Shown: positions 35,466-44,573 of the stretch, one piece after another
Numbering within the stretch: the first letter of the stretch is position 1
How the letters are laid out: every line of letters begins with the position of its first letter
Source of the DNA: Rhodococcus sp. NBC_00297
Lineage (GTDB): Bacteria; Actinomycetota; Actinomycetes; Mycobacteriales; Mycobacteriaceae
Assembly (NCBI RefSeq): GCF_036173065.1
Contig: NZ_CP108041.1
Span: forward strand, 3,165,001-3,229,000
Direction: 5' to 3'
DNA length: 64,000 nucleotides
Translations under genes and position numbers: made by a program
The notes under the pieces: generated by a model
Told to the model about the DNA's origin: nothing
Database searches by the model: none
The model's input: only the letters and a program-made list of their open reading frames with translations

Positions 35466-36883
35466 CCGATCACCGGGGGAGCGACGAGTGGGAGCTCCCC
35501 GACCAGGCGGTCGCCGTTGTCCGCCGTGACGAGGTACCCCGCCGTGGTGTGGTCGCCGTCCTGGTCTCCACCGGCGCGGCTCCCCGGCATCATCGCGCCC
35601 GGTCCGTAGGCCGCCGCGCGGGTGCCCGCGCCGGAACCGCCCGCGCCGGAACCGCCCGCGCCGGCTGAGGTCGCGCTCTGCAGGACGGGGCCGGTGGTAC
35701 CGCCCGAGGGGCCGCGCCCGGACGAGGATCCAGGACCGAGTGTCCGCGCGCCCGGCCCACCGGATCCCGCCGACGACCGCTGCCCTGCCGTCCCGTACCC
35801 GGCGGGGGTCGAGCCGCGCCCGAAGCCTGCGGGTGAGGTCACGGCAGGCCGGGACCCCGACGGGCCGACCGGTGCCGTGCTCACGGGTGCGACACCGGGC
35901 GGCGGAGCTGCGCCGTTCGAGGTGCTGCTCGTGCCTGCTCCCGCGGAGTTCTGGGCGGCGGCCGCAGGCTGTGGCCCTGCGACGGGCGTCGAGTCGCCGA
36001 CTGACGCCGCCGTGGTCGGTGCGGGACTCGTCGCGAGCGACGAGAGTGCCGTCGAACCGAGCGATGCGGCGTCGACACGTCCGCGCATGCCACCGGCCGC
36101 CGAGGACGAGGAACCCGACGCGGACCCGCTCGCCGGATCTCCCGGCGGCGTGAGCACCGGCACGCCGTGATCGGCTCGGACGGCGGTGGGGACGTAGGTG
36201 CCGTTCATGACCGCCACGGCCTCGGCGCGCCGCTCCTCCTCCTCGGCCATCATCGCGGTGATCGACCCGGCGGCGCCGACGGGTCCGAGGAACGCGGCCG
36301 TCATCGCGGTGCGCGCCCAGTCCGAGGGCGTGAACGACTGTGGGGCGGGCATGGTGGCGCGGGTGAGCGCGAACCCGTCGCGGGACTGCTCGAGCTTGCC
36401 CGCGACGATGTCCATGAGGTCGAGGGTGCGCAGCGACTCGGTGCGGTACGTCGTGATCGCGGCGAGCGCGGAGTCGGCCGCGGCGCCCTGCCAGTCGGTC
36501 CCGAGCACGGCGCCGAGGTCGTTCCACAGGGTCCACACCAGTGCGGTCGCCCGGGTGTGGGCCTCGCGCCACATCGCGGCACCGGAATCGAGGAGCTCCG
36601 GCGTGAGTTCGGTGGTGTACGCGAACATCTCGGGGTGCGACATGCCGTCGAACGCCTCCGGGACCACGACGCTCGCGCCGCTCGCCGTGTCGCCCACCCT
36701 GGACCTGTCGACGGCCTCGCGGGCGACCCGGACGGCGTCGTCGGCGTGGAACTCCGCCGTCAGTCGTGCCGCGGACTCCGCCGCGTCGCTGTCGTGTCCC
36801 GTCGCGAAGTCGACCATCTCCGACGCCGCGTCCGAGATGGTCTCGCCCGCGGCACCGATCACCCCCGTGATGTCGAACCCCAT
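35462..36883 (-). CDS. PPE-like / WXG-type secreted protein with Gly/Ser/Pro-rich tail
   Basis: A 473-residue protein. The N-terminal 190 residues are helical with a WQG turn (LGTDWQGAAADSALAAI), as in PPE and WXG100-superfamily effectors, although a strict PPE tripeptide is absent. A hydrophobic stretch (AAFLGPVGAAGSI) and an AEEEERRAEA helix follow. The rest (about 250-450) is low-complexity Ser, Gly, Ala and Pro, including GAGGS repeats. It probably is a type VII substrate or surface protein; the following espG supports this. Start at the ATG giving MGFDIT. Confidence 0.68.
   Translation of the reverse strand: MGFDITGVIGAAGETISDAASEMVDFATGHDSDAAESAARLTAEFHADDAVRVAREAVDRSRVGDTASGASVVVPEAFDGMSHPEMFAYTTELTPELLDSGAAMWREAHTRATALVWTLWNDLGAVLGTDWQGAAADSALAAITTYRTESLRTLDLMDIVAGKLEQSRDGFALTRATMPAPQSFTPSDWARTAMTAAFLGPVGAAGSITAMMAEEEERRAEAVAVMNGTYVPTAVRADHGVPVLTPPGDPASGSASGSSSSAAGGMRGRVDAASLGSTALSSLATSPAPTTAASVGDSTPVAGPQPAAAAQNSAGAGTSSTSNGAAPPPGVAPVSTAPVGPSGSRPAVTSPAGFGRGSTPAGYGTAGQRSSAGSGGPGARTLGPGSSSGRGPSGGTTGPVLQSATSAGAGGSGAGGSGAGTRAAAYGPGAMMPGSRAGGDQDGDHTTAGYLVTADNGDRLVGELPLVAPPVIG
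35625..35664. repeat. 15-bp tandem repeat in the PPE-like gene
   Basis: CCCGCGCCGGAACCG is repeated twice, followed by a partial third unit. On the minus strand it encodes GAGGS repeats, a flexible linker prone to length change. Confidence 0.85.
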
Positions 36884-37038
36884 GTTCGTGTCCTCCCCGA
36901 CCGCGGTGCCACGATCCCCGTGACATTCGACGCGCGGACCGGCCGCACGGTTCCGCGTACGGTTGACGCGTCTCTCCCACGCGCGGCGATGCTCCTCGAG
37001 AGATCGCCGACGCTCCCGACACCGAAGGAACGTGCACC

Positions 37039-38235
37039 ATGTCGGACCACTCAGTGCCGGGCGAGGTTCGCGAGAGCACTCCGTCCGGCGGGCCGCCCGT
37101 GGGCCGGCTCGCCGTCGTGACAGTCGTTCTCGCGATCCTGTTCGGGACGCCGCTGTGGACTCTCGCGTTCACCGGCGCGGACTGGCCGATCGCCGCGAGG
37201 ATCATCGCGACGGTGGTCGCGGTCGGTGCTGCCGCCGCACTCGTGGTCGGCATGGCGAACGGGCACGGCCGGGCACACTCCGACCGGTGGGCGCGCATCG
37301 GGGACACCCTGCTCGGACTGGTGTGGATCGCGTTCGTGTGGTCGATCATCGGGCTCGTCGTACGGCTCGGGCTCGGCGTCGTCGGGGTCGACGATCCGCT
37401 GCGATCGCGCATCGTCGCCGGCGCCGTGCTGGCCGTCATCGTCGCGTTGGCGGTGTGGGGACGACGCGAGGCGATGCGGCTGCCGCGCACGAAGCACGTG
37501 ACGGTGACGCTCGATCGACTCGGCGCCGGACTCGACGGGCTCCGCGTCGTCCTGGTGACGGACACGCACTACGGGCCGATCGAACGGTCCGTCTGGTCCT
37601 CCGACGTCGTGGCGGAGATCAATCGCCAGGACGCCGACATCGTCTGTCACGTGGGTGATCTCGCCGACGGGTCGGTGGAGCGTCGACGTGAGCAGGTGGC
37701 GCCGCTGGAACGGGTGCACGCGAAGTCGGCGCGCGTCTACGTGACGGGCAATCACGAGTACTTCGGCGAGGCCCAGGAGTGGCTCGACCACATGACGTCG
37801 CTGGGCTGGGACTCGTTGCACAACAGGCACATCACCGTCATGCGCGGTGGCGACAGGCTGGTCGTCGCCGGGGTGGACGACAGGACCGCGCGCGGGTCGG
37901 GCGAGGTGGGTCACGGCGCGGATCTGACCGCCGCGCTGACGGACGCGGAACCGTCGCTGCCGATCTTCCTGCTGGCGCATCAGCCGAAGCAGATCGACGC
38001 GGCAGTGGCGGCGGGAGTGGATCTGCAGGTCTCCGGGCACACACACGGCGGGCAGATCTGGCCGTTCGGATTGCTCGTCCGACTCGATCAACCGGTCGTC
38101 CACGGCCTCAGCCGACACGGCGCCCGCACGCAGCTCTACACGAGCCGGGGCACGGGGTTCTGGGGTCCACCGTTCCGTGTCTTCGCACCGAGCGAGATCA
38201 CCGTGCTGACGTTGCGGTCGAGCTCTCTGGTGTGA
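37039..38235 (+). CDS. Membrane-anchored metallophosphoesterase
   Basis: A 398-residue protein with four N-terminal membrane helices (about residues 22-135) and a C-terminal calcineurin-like phosphoesterase domain. Metal-binding motifs are VTDTHYG, HVGDLADG, VTGNHEYF and SGHTHGGQIWP, a full set. The architecture resembles YkuE/YaeI-type phosphodiesterases that act on lipid-linked substrates. ATG start after GAAGGAA. Its end overlaps the convergent PucR gene by 38 bp, so no separate terminator exists between them. Confidence 0.88.
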   Translation: MSDHSVPGEVRESTPSGGPPVGRLAVVTVVLAILFGTPLWTLAFTGADWPIAARIIATVVAVGAAAALVVGMANGHGRAHSDRWARIGDTLLGLVWIAFVWSIIGLVVRLGLGVVGVDDPLRSRIVAGAVLAVIVALAVWGRREAMRLPRTKHVTVTLDRLGAGLDGLRVVLVTDTHYGPIERSVWSSDVVAEINRQDADIVCHVGDLADGSVERRREQVAPLERVHAKSARVYVTGNHEYFGEAQEWLDHMTSLGWDSLHNRHITVMRGGDRLVVAGVDDRTARGSGEVGHGADLTAALTDAEPSLPIFLLAHQPKQIDAAVAAGVDLQVSGHTHGGQIWPFGLLVRLDQPVVHGLSRHGARTQLYTSRGTGFWGPPFRVFAPSEITVLTLRSSSLV

Positions 38236-39514
38236 CAGTCGTGGCGGCGCCGACGCCGGCCACCGCGTCCGCCCAGTGCCCGGAGCGGACCAGGGCAAGG
38301 GTGAGGAGGAGCCGGTCGTCCGGCGCGGTGATGGATCGGCCGGTCAGTTCCTCGACCTGATGAAGCCGATAGATCACCGTGTTCCGGTGGCAGTACAGCA
38401 GTTTGGCGGCGTTGGTGGGTGAACCGTCGGTGGCGAGGACGTGCGCCAGAGTTCGGAGCAGTACCTCCCGCTGCGCGGGCGGGTGTCCGTTCAGCGACCC
38501 GAGTGCGTGGGACACGACCAGATCCGAGATCTCGTCGTCGGCAGACATGACGATGTGGGGCAGTCGGTCCGTGGCCACCGCGGCGGGAGTGTCGCCGGCG
38601 CCGATGGTGGCCGCCGTGCGCGCGGCAGCTCGGTACGCGGCGGCGAAGGTCACGAGTCCGTCCGTCGACGCGGCGATGCCCACCGGTCCGACCGCGCGTG
38701 CGGCGAGAGCCTCCGCCACCGAGCTGAGGTCCGCCTTGGCCGGGCACACGACGCCGAACTGGACCCCGTCGCGAATGTGCCAGTGCGACAGTGATGTCAC
38801 GCCGTCGACGGCGTCCTCCGGTGAGGTCAGGGGTGGGTCACCTCGCTCGGACAGCGGGCCCACCACGCACGCGATCCGATGCTGTGCGGTGAGCCCCAGT
38901 GTGTTCCGCGCATCGACGACGAACGCGGGATCGGCTCCGCGCCCGTCGCGCAAGCCGTCGAGAACGGCGAGGATTTTCGTGACGTCGCGCTGCTGCATCC
39001 GTGCGGTCTCACGCCGGTACGAGTCGACGAGAATCGTGTTTTGCGCATCGAGTGCGTGCCACAACCGTTGGCCGGCGACGAGAAGCAGTCGCGGCTCGAG
39101 CAGCCCGGGATTCGCGCCGCGAGCGTTGACGAGTTCCTCCCACAACGTTCGACTACCGAGGGTGTACGCCTTGAGCACGAGTTCCATGGGGATGCCCTGG
39201 CGCGCGCGTTCGCGACCCGTGCGCCGCCACACCTCGGTGTTGTCCTCGCTACCGTGCTGCGTGCCGCTGAGCTTGCGCAGCCCCAGACGGATGTGTTCCC
39301 GCGTGCTGCGACGGACCACGGCCGTGATGTCGGAGCCGGCCTGGAGATAGTCGGGGTCCTGCTCGAACAGGGCCAACGTGATGGAGTCGGCGATGGCGTC
39401 CGCCTCCGGGATCAGCGTCGCCCACGCGCGTTGGATCGCGGCTCGTTCCTCCGCCGACAGCCGTCCGCGGACAGGATGCAGCCCCGATCCACGGCCGATC
39501 GACGGCGACGCCAT
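38198..39514 (-). CDS. PucR/CdaR-type transcriptional regulator
   Basis: A 438-residue regulator. The C-terminal PucR helix-turn-helix is clear: LLRTLAHVLATDGSPTNAAKLLYCHRNTVIYRLHQVEELTG. The middle resembles a GGDEF-like CdaR region and the N-terminus a ligand-sensing helical domain. It is divergent from the liv-type importer operon by about 150 bp and probably controls it. I use the ATG; an in-frame GTG six codons earlier is possible, and neither has a clear ribosome-binding site. Confidence 0.87.
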   Translation of the reverse strand: MASPSIGRGSGLHPVRGRLSAEERAAIQRAWATLIPEADAIADSITLALFEQDPDYLQAGSDITAVVRRSTREHIRLGLRKLSGTQHGSEDNTEVWRRTGRERARQGIPMELVLKAYTLGSRTLWEELVNARGANPGLLEPRLLLVAGQRLWHALDAQNTILVDSYRRETARMQQRDVTKILAVLDGLRDGRGADPAFVVDARNTLGLTAQHRIACVVGPLSERGDPPLTSPEDAVDGVTSLSHWHIRDGVQFGVVCPAKADLSSVAEALAARAVGPVGIAASTDGLVTFAAAYRAAARTAATIGAGDTPAAVATDRLPHIVMSADDEISDLVVSHALGSLNGHPPAQREVLLRTLAHVLATDGSPTNAAKLLYCHRNTVIYRLHQVEELTGRSITAPDDRLLLTLALVRSGHWADAVAGVGAATTVTPESSTATSAR

Positions 39515-39663
39515 GCGCGCATTTTTGCGCACAGCGCCCGACGGTTCGAGCGGTTTGACCGAAATTGGTGCCCGCGGCATGACCCTTTTCGTGCGCGGAG
39601 ACCATATCGCCGACTGTGCGGAGTGACCATAGTGAGTGCCACCGAGATGTGAGGTGGGCCACT

Positions 39664-40458
39664 GTGTCAACGATCGAGACCATGACCGAGTCCGTGTTCG
39701 AGCTGTCGTCCGTCACCGTGTCGTTCGGCGGCATCGTCGCCCTGTCGGACGTCGGACTCGATGTCCGACGAGGCGAGGTCGTCGGAGTCATCGGACCCAA
39801 CGGGGCGGGCAAGACGACACTGTTCAACGTGGCGTGCGGCCTCGTCGCGCCGCAGTCGGGCACCGTGACCCGGAACGGCCGGGTGGTACGCCGGCTGAAG
39901 CCGACCGCGCTGGCGGCGCTCGGTATGAGCCGCACACTGCAGGGCCTCGGGCTGTTCGACCGGATGACCGTGGTGGAGAACGTCATGGTCGGTGCGGACC
40001 ATCTCGCCCGGACCTCGATCGTCGCCGGGCTGCTCGGACTCGCTCGGAGCGGGGCCGACACCGCCGCGATCCGCGACCGGGCTCTGGCCACGTTGTCCGA
40101 ACTCCGCATCGACGAGTACGCCGACCGGTACCCGCCCAGCCTGCCGTACGCGGTGCGCAAACGCGTCGCGCTCGCGCGGGCGCTGGTGGGGGAGCCGACG
40201 TTGCTGCTTCTCGACGAGCCGGCGTCGGGTCTGTCGAACGCGGAGATGGACGAGCTGGGTGAGCTGGTCCGCGGACTCACCTCGAGGATGTCGATCCTCC
40301 TGGTCGAGCACCACATGGATCTGGTCATGAGTGTCTGTGATCGGTTGGTGGTCCTGGACTTCGGGAAGGTCATCGCGCGCGGGACACCCGACACGGTGCG
40401 CGAGGATCCCGCTGTGCTCGCCGCCTACCTGGGGGACGAGGTGGACCGTGATGCGTGA
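39664..40458 (+). CDS. Branched-chain amino acid-type ABC transporter ATPase (LivG type)
   Basis: A 264-residue ATPase. Walker A is GPNGAGKTT, Walker B LLLLDEPASGLS, and the H-loop is in LLVEHHMDLVM. The signature is degenerate: SLPYAVRKRVALARAL has Pro and Ala where LSYG or LSGG is usual. The GTG has GAGGTG 7 nt upstream, better than the ATG six codons later. First gene of a five-gene operon; overlaps livF. Confidence 0.88.
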   Translation: MSTIETMTESVFELSSVTVSFGGIVALSDVGLDVRRGEVVGVIGPNGAGKTTLFNVACGLVAPQSGTVTRNGRVVRRLKPTALAALGMSRTLQGLGLFDRMTVVENVMVGADHLARTSIVAGLLGLARSGADTAAIRDRALATLSELRIDEYADRYPPSLPYAVRKRVALARALVGEPTLLLLDEPASGLSNAEMDELGELVRGLTSRMSILLVEHHMDLVMSVCDRLVVLDFGKVIARGTPDTVREDPAVLAAYLGDEVDRDA

Positions 40459-41191
40459 CGTCGTGCGGGACGAGGCGACCCGCGACGCCCTGACCGTGTC
40501 CGATCTGACGGTGCGGTACGGCGCCGTCACCGCGCTCGACTCCGTGTCGCTGAGGGTGCCCCGCGGCGCGGTCACCGCGGTGCTCGGGGCCAACGGTGCC
40601 GGCAAGACGACCCTGCTCCGGACGATCTCGGCGCTGCACCCGCCGGTGGCCGGCCACATCCGGATGGGCGAGGTCGACCTCGTCGGAGCGAGTCCGGAGT
40701 CGATGTCACGGCGTGGACTGTCGCACGTGCCCGAGGGCCGCGGGGTCATCGTCGAACTCACCGTGGAGGAGAACCTGCGGCTGGGGGCGTTGGGCCGCAA
40801 CAGGTCCGCGGCCGCGGTGGGGATCGACCGCGTGCTGTCCATGTTCCCGGCTCTCGCGGAGCGTCGGGCGTCGACCGCGCACACGCTGTCGGGCGGTGAG
40901 CGACAGATGCTGGTGATCGGGCGCGCCCTCATGGCGACCCCCACGATCCTGCTGCTCGACGAACCGTCGCTCGGGCTCGCTCCCCGCGTGGTGGCGCAGA
41001 TCTTCCAGACGCTGCGTGACTCGGTCGACTCGGACGGCCTCACCGTCGTGCTGGTCGAGCAGAACGCCCGCAGCGCGCTGTCCATCGCCGAACACGCCGT
41101 CGTGCTGTCCCTGGGGACGGTCGCGCGGGAGGGTCCGGCGGCCGACCTCGTCGGCGACGAGGAACTCCGCCACGCCTACCTCGGCTTCTGA
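40451..41191 (+). CDS. Branched-chain amino acid-type ABC transporter ATPase (LivF type)
   Basis: A 246-residue ATPase. Walker A is GANGAGKTT, signature LSGGERQML, Walker B ILLLDEPSLGLAP, all canonical. The LivF-type PEGRGVIVELTVEENLRLG segment separates it from LivG. It pairs with the upstream ATPase, whose signature is degenerate, so one site may drive most hydrolysis. The ATG lies inside the last codons of the preceding gene. Confidence 0.92.
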   Translation: MRDVVRDEATRDALTVSDLTVRYGAVTALDSVSLRVPRGAVTAVLGANGAGKTTLLRTISALHPPVAGHIRMGEVDLVGASPESMSRRGLSHVPEGRGVIVELTVEENLRLGALGRNRSAAAVGIDRVLSMFPALAERRASTAHTLSGGERQMLVIGRALMATPTILLLDEPSLGLAPRVVAQIFQTLRDSVDSDGLTVVLVEQNARSALSIAEHAVVLSLGTVAREGPAADLVGDEELRHAYLGF

Positions 41192-41215
41192 CCACCCTCA
41201 CGAAAGGACGACAGA

Positions 41216-42094
41216 GTGCAACAACTGCTCACCATCGTCATCAACGGAGTGACCAACGGGATGGTCTATGCCGCATTCGCTCTGGCACTCGTGCTGATCT
41301 GGCGCTCGACGCGCATCGTGAACTTCGCGCAGGCGCCGATGGCGATGATCACCACCTACGTGGCGCTCGTCGTGGTCGATGCCGGCTACTCCTACTGGGT
41401 CGGCTTCGCCGCCGCGCTCGTCTCCGGCCTCGTGCTCGGCGCGCTGATCGAGCGACTGATCATCCGGTACGTCGACAGCGCGTCGCACATCAATCCGGTG
41501 ATCCTCACTCTCGGTCTCTTCATCGTGATCCACGCGGTGGCGGCACTGGTGTTCGGCAACCAGTTCCGGTCCTTTCCCGCTCCGTTCGGCCTCGACGGTC
41601 GGCGCATCGGGTCCGTGGACGTGGCGCTGACGGGCAACGACATCTACAAGGTCGTCGCGGTGCTGGTGGTGCTCGCCGCGCTGGTCGCGCTGTTCCGGTT
41701 CACCGATCTCGGACTCACGATGCGCGCCAGTGCTTTCAGCCAGGAGGTGTCGCGCCTGCTGGGAGTGCGCGTGGGTCGCATGCTCACGCTGGGATGGGCG
41801 TTGGCCGCGGTGGTCGGGTCGGTCGCGGGTCTGCTCATCGCCGGCGGGTCGCTGGTGCACCCCGGCTACATGGACTCCGTCGTGGTGTTCGGATTCGTGG
41901 CCGCCGTGCTCGGCGGTCTCGACAGCCCGGTGGGCGCCGTGGTGGGCGGACTGCTGATGGGTGTCGGGCTCAGTGCGGTCAGTGGCTACATCGGGCAGGA
42001 CCTCGTGTCCTTCGCGGCGCTGGTCATCCTCATCGCGGTGTTGTTGTTGCGTCCCAACGGATTGTTCGCTGCCGCGGCAGCGAGGAGGGTCTGA
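41216..42094 (+). CDS. Branched-chain amino acid-type ABC transporter permease (LivH type)
   Basis: A 292-residue membrane permease with about eight helices. NGVTNGMVYAAFALALVLIWRSTRIVNFAQAPMAMI is the LivH hallmark, and TMRASAFSQEVSRLLGVRVGRM the ATPase-facing loop. GTG start 24 bp after livF with AAAGGA upstream. It forms the pore with the LivM-type protein. Confidence 0.92.
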   Translation: MQQLLTIVINGVTNGMVYAAFALALVLIWRSTRIVNFAQAPMAMITTYVALVVVDAGYSYWVGFAAALVSGLVLGALIERLIIRYVDSASHINPVILTLGLFIVIHAVAALVFGNQFRSFPAPFGLDGRRIGSVDVALTGNDIYKVVAVLVVLAALVALFRFTDLGLTMRASAFSQEVSRLLGVRVGRMLTLGWALAAVVGSVAGLLIAGGSLVHPGYMDSVVVFGFVAAVLGGLDSPVGAVVGGLLMGVGLSAVSGYIGQDLVSFAALVILIAVLLLRPNGLFAAAAARRV

Positions 42095-42095
42095 C

Positions 42096-43190
42096 ATGAC
42101 CGTGACGACGACCGACAGGCCCACCCCCTCACCCGCACGCTCGCGCGTCGCCCGCGTGGTGTCGACTCCGGTGCGGCGGCACCTGCTCGGCGCTCTGCTG
42201 GCCCTCGTCGTGGTGATTCTCGTGCTGGAGAGCGTCAGCACGTTCCGGCAGAGCCAGCTGACATCGGTGGCGTATCTCGCGATCGCCGCGGCTGGACTGA
42301 CCGTGCTCACCGGACTCAACGGTCAGCTCTCCCTCGGGCACGGTGCGTTCATGGCGGTCGGCGCGTACACGGCGGCACTGATGTTGCGGGCGAACGAGTC
42401 CGGCTGGTCGGTGCCCCTGGTCCTGATCGCGGCCACCGTCGTGGCCGGTCTGGTGGGGGTCGTCGTCGGGGTCGCCGCGGCGCGATTGCACGGGCCCTAC
42501 CTGGCCGGCGCGACGTTGGCGCTCGCCGTCGCGGTCCCTGGTCTCGCTCTGTACTTCTCGGAGTACCTCGGGGGCGAGCAGGGTCTCATCGTGCCCAGTC
42601 CCGACGTGCCGTCCGCGCTCGACGACATCGCCTTCTTCGTCACCGGGAACGAACTGACGTCCACGAAGTTCGTGGCCTACGTCGGGTGGTTCCTGCTCGT
42701 GCTGGTGTTCTTCCTGCTGGCCAACGTGTCGTCGAGTCGCGTCGGACGGCGTTGGCGCGCCGTGCGTGACGACGAGGTGTCGGCCGAGATCGCGGGGATC
42801 GACCTCGGGCGGGCACGGGTGCTGGCCTTCGTGGTCAGTGCCGCGTGTGCCGGTGCCGCCGGGGCGGTCATGGCGATGGCCTCCCGCATCGCCGCGCCGA
42901 GCGGGTTCACGCTGGTGTTGTCCCTGACCCTGCTCTCCGCTGTGGTCATCGGCGGACTCGGTTCGCTGACAGGCGCTCTCATCGGTGCCGCGCTCCTCAC
43001 CTACATCCCGCCGGTGGTGACCAACCTGGGCCTCGACGCCGGGTTGAGCAGCCTGCAGGCCGCGGAACTCGCGCCTCTGGTCACCGGCATCTTCACCGTG
43101 GTCGTGATCCTCTTCGCGCCACTCGGACTGGTCGGCACGGTCCGCGGTCGTCTCGTACAGCGTCGTCTGAAGAGAGAAGGAGTTCGATGA
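42096..43190 (+). CDS. Branched-chain amino acid-type ABC transporter permease (LivM type)
   Basis: A 364-residue membrane permease. LTVLTGLNGQLSLGHGAFMAVGAYTAA is the LivM hallmark, and RRWRAVRDDEVSAEIAGIDLGRAR the cytoplasmic loop. It has a hydrophilic N-terminus of about 30 residues. The ATG lies one base after the LivH-type stop, with GAGGAGG upstream. Its end overlaps the binding-protein gene by 4 nt. Confidence 0.92.
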   Translation: MTVTTTDRPTPSPARSRVARVVSTPVRRHLLGALLALVVVILVLESVSTFRQSQLTSVAYLAIAAAGLTVLTGLNGQLSLGHGAFMAVGAYTAALMLRANESGWSVPLVLIAATVVAGLVGVVVGVAAARLHGPYLAGATLALAVAVPGLALYFSEYLGGEQGLIVPSPDVPSALDDIAFFVTGNELTSTKFVAYVGWFLLVLVFFLLANVSSSRVGRRWRAVRDDEVSAEIAGIDLGRARVLAFVVSAACAGAAGAVMAMASRIAAPSGFTLVLSLTLLSAVVIGGLGSLTGALIGAALLTYIPPVVTNLGLDAGLSSLQAAELAPLVTGIFTVVVILFAPLGLVGTVRGRLVQRRLKREGVR

Positions 43191-44521
43191 ACAGGATCCG
43201 AACATGGGCGCAGCGGGGCACCGCTCTCGCTGCGGCCGTCGTACTGGTGGCCTCGTGCGGCGCGGGTGGCCGTGAAGAGTCGGAGGAGTCCACGGAGGGC
43301 TCGACCGTCGGGATCACCGACACCTCGGTGAAGATCGGTGCGCACTATCCCCTGACGGGAGTCGCCGCTCCCGGGTACAGCGAGATCCCCACGGGCGCCA
43401 AGGCCTACTTCGACTACGTCAACGCCGCCGGCGGGGTGAACGGTCGGCAGATCGAGTACCTCGTGCGTGACGACGCGTACGACCCGACCACCACCACGCA
43501 GGTGGTCAACGAGCTGGTCCTGCAGGACGAGGTGTTCGCGATGGTCGGTGGTCTGGGCACCGCGACACACAGCGCGGTCATCGACTTCCTCAACGAGGAG
43601 GGCGTCCCCGATCTGTTCGTGTCCTCGGGCGCGATCATGTGGGGCAACGATCCGGCCAAGTACCCCAACACCTTCGGGTGGCAGCCCGACTACCAGGTCG
43701 AGGGCAAGATCATCGGCGACTGGGTGCAGAAGAACCGGCCGGACGCCAAGGTGGGCCTGTTCCTGCAGGACGACGACCTCGGCCGCGACAGCGAGGCCGC
43801 GGTGCGCCAGTACCTCGAGAATCAGATCGTCGGCGTCGCCCGCTACACGTCCGGCAACACCGACGTCGCCCCGCAGATCGCGTCCCTCCAGGCGGCGGGT
43901 GCCGATCTGATCCTGGGCTTCAACGTCCCGTCGTACACGGCACTGAGCCAACTGGTCTCCCGCCGACTGAACTACACGCCCGAATGGTTCTACAGCTCCA
44001 TCGGTTCCGACGTGGACCTCGTCGGGTCGCTGCTCGGACGCTTCTCCCAGGGCGCGGTGACCGACGGCGCCTCGTCGCTCGAGAACATGATCTCCCTCGA
44101 GTACATCCCCGGCATCGACTCGCCGGACAACCCGTGGACGCAGTTGTGGCAGAAGGTGTGGGCCGCCGACGGAACCGGTGAGGAGCTGACCAACTACCGC
44201 ATCTACGGCATGAGCCACGCCTACGCCTTCGTGCAGGCGCTGCAGGCCGCGGGCGAGAACCCGACCAGGGAGTCGATCGTGGCGGCGCTGCAGTCGCAGG
44301 GCAAGGACCTGCCCGGCCCTCAGCTCGCCCCGTTCCGCTACTCCGAGGACAGTCATCTCGGTATCTCCGGTGCCAGCGTCTACAAGATCACGAACGGCAA
44401 GCCGGAGAACCTGACCCCGGTGCTGGTCACGGACATCGGCGACTCGGCCGTCGAGGAGTACACCGGTGAGGAGGCGACCCCACCGGAGAGCGGGATTCCG
44501 GACACCCAGCCGGCCGGATGA
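43187..44521 (+). CDS. Branched-chain amino acid-type substrate-binding lipoprotein (LivK-like)
   Basis: A 444-residue binding protein, larger than LivK (about 350). The lipobox is LVASC near residue 24. VKIGAHYPLTGVAAPGYSEIPTGAKAYFDYVNAAGGVNGRQIEY is the Peripla_BP_6 N-terminus. Acidic and Pro-rich tails lie at both ends. The ATG has AGAAGGAG 5 nt upstream. Divergence from a PucR regulator suggests an aromatic, amide or nucleobase-like ligand rather than a branched amino acid, but that is inference. Confidence 0.9.
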   Translation: MNRIRTWAQRGTALAAAVVLVASCGAGGREESEESTEGSTVGITDTSVKIGAHYPLTGVAAPGYSEIPTGAKAYFDYVNAAGGVNGRQIEYLVRDDAYDPTTTTQVVNELVLQDEVFAMVGGLGTATHSAVIDFLNEEGVPDLFVSSGAIMWGNDPAKYPNTFGWQPDYQVEGKIIGDWVQKNRPDAKVGLFLQDDDLGRDSEAAVRQYLENQIVGVARYTSGNTDVAPQIASLQAAGADLILGFNVPSYTALSQLVSRRLNYTPEWFYSSIGSDVDLVGSLLGRFSQGAVTDGASSLENMISLEYIPGIDSPDNPWTQLWQKVWAADGTGEELTNYRIYGMSHAYAFVQALQAAGENPTRESIVAALQSQGKDLPGPQLAPFRYSEDSHLGISGASVYKITNGKPENLTPVLVTDIGDSAVEEYTGEEATPPESGIPDTQPAG

Positions 44522-44542
44522 CCCGGTCGGCGGGATGACGGT

Positions 44543-44568
44543 GGCGGGGGCGTCGACACGCCCCCGCC
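44543..44568. terminator. Bidirectional terminator between the liv-type operon and phosphoketolase
   Basis: GGCGGGGGCGT (44543-44553) and ACGCCCCCGCC (44558-44568) form an 11-bp, very GC-rich stem with the 4-nt loop CGAC, placed between two convergent genes. No T-tract. Confidence 0.65.
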
Positions 44569-44573
44569 GCGGG

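Noticed and set aside
34659..37565. A 968-codon open frame covering espG and running antisense-free through the PPE-like gene
   Set aside because: Only its last 268 codons code for the EspG-like protein; the upstream part is the PPE-like gene read in the wrong frame, as that gene has clear codon bias and an ATG start.
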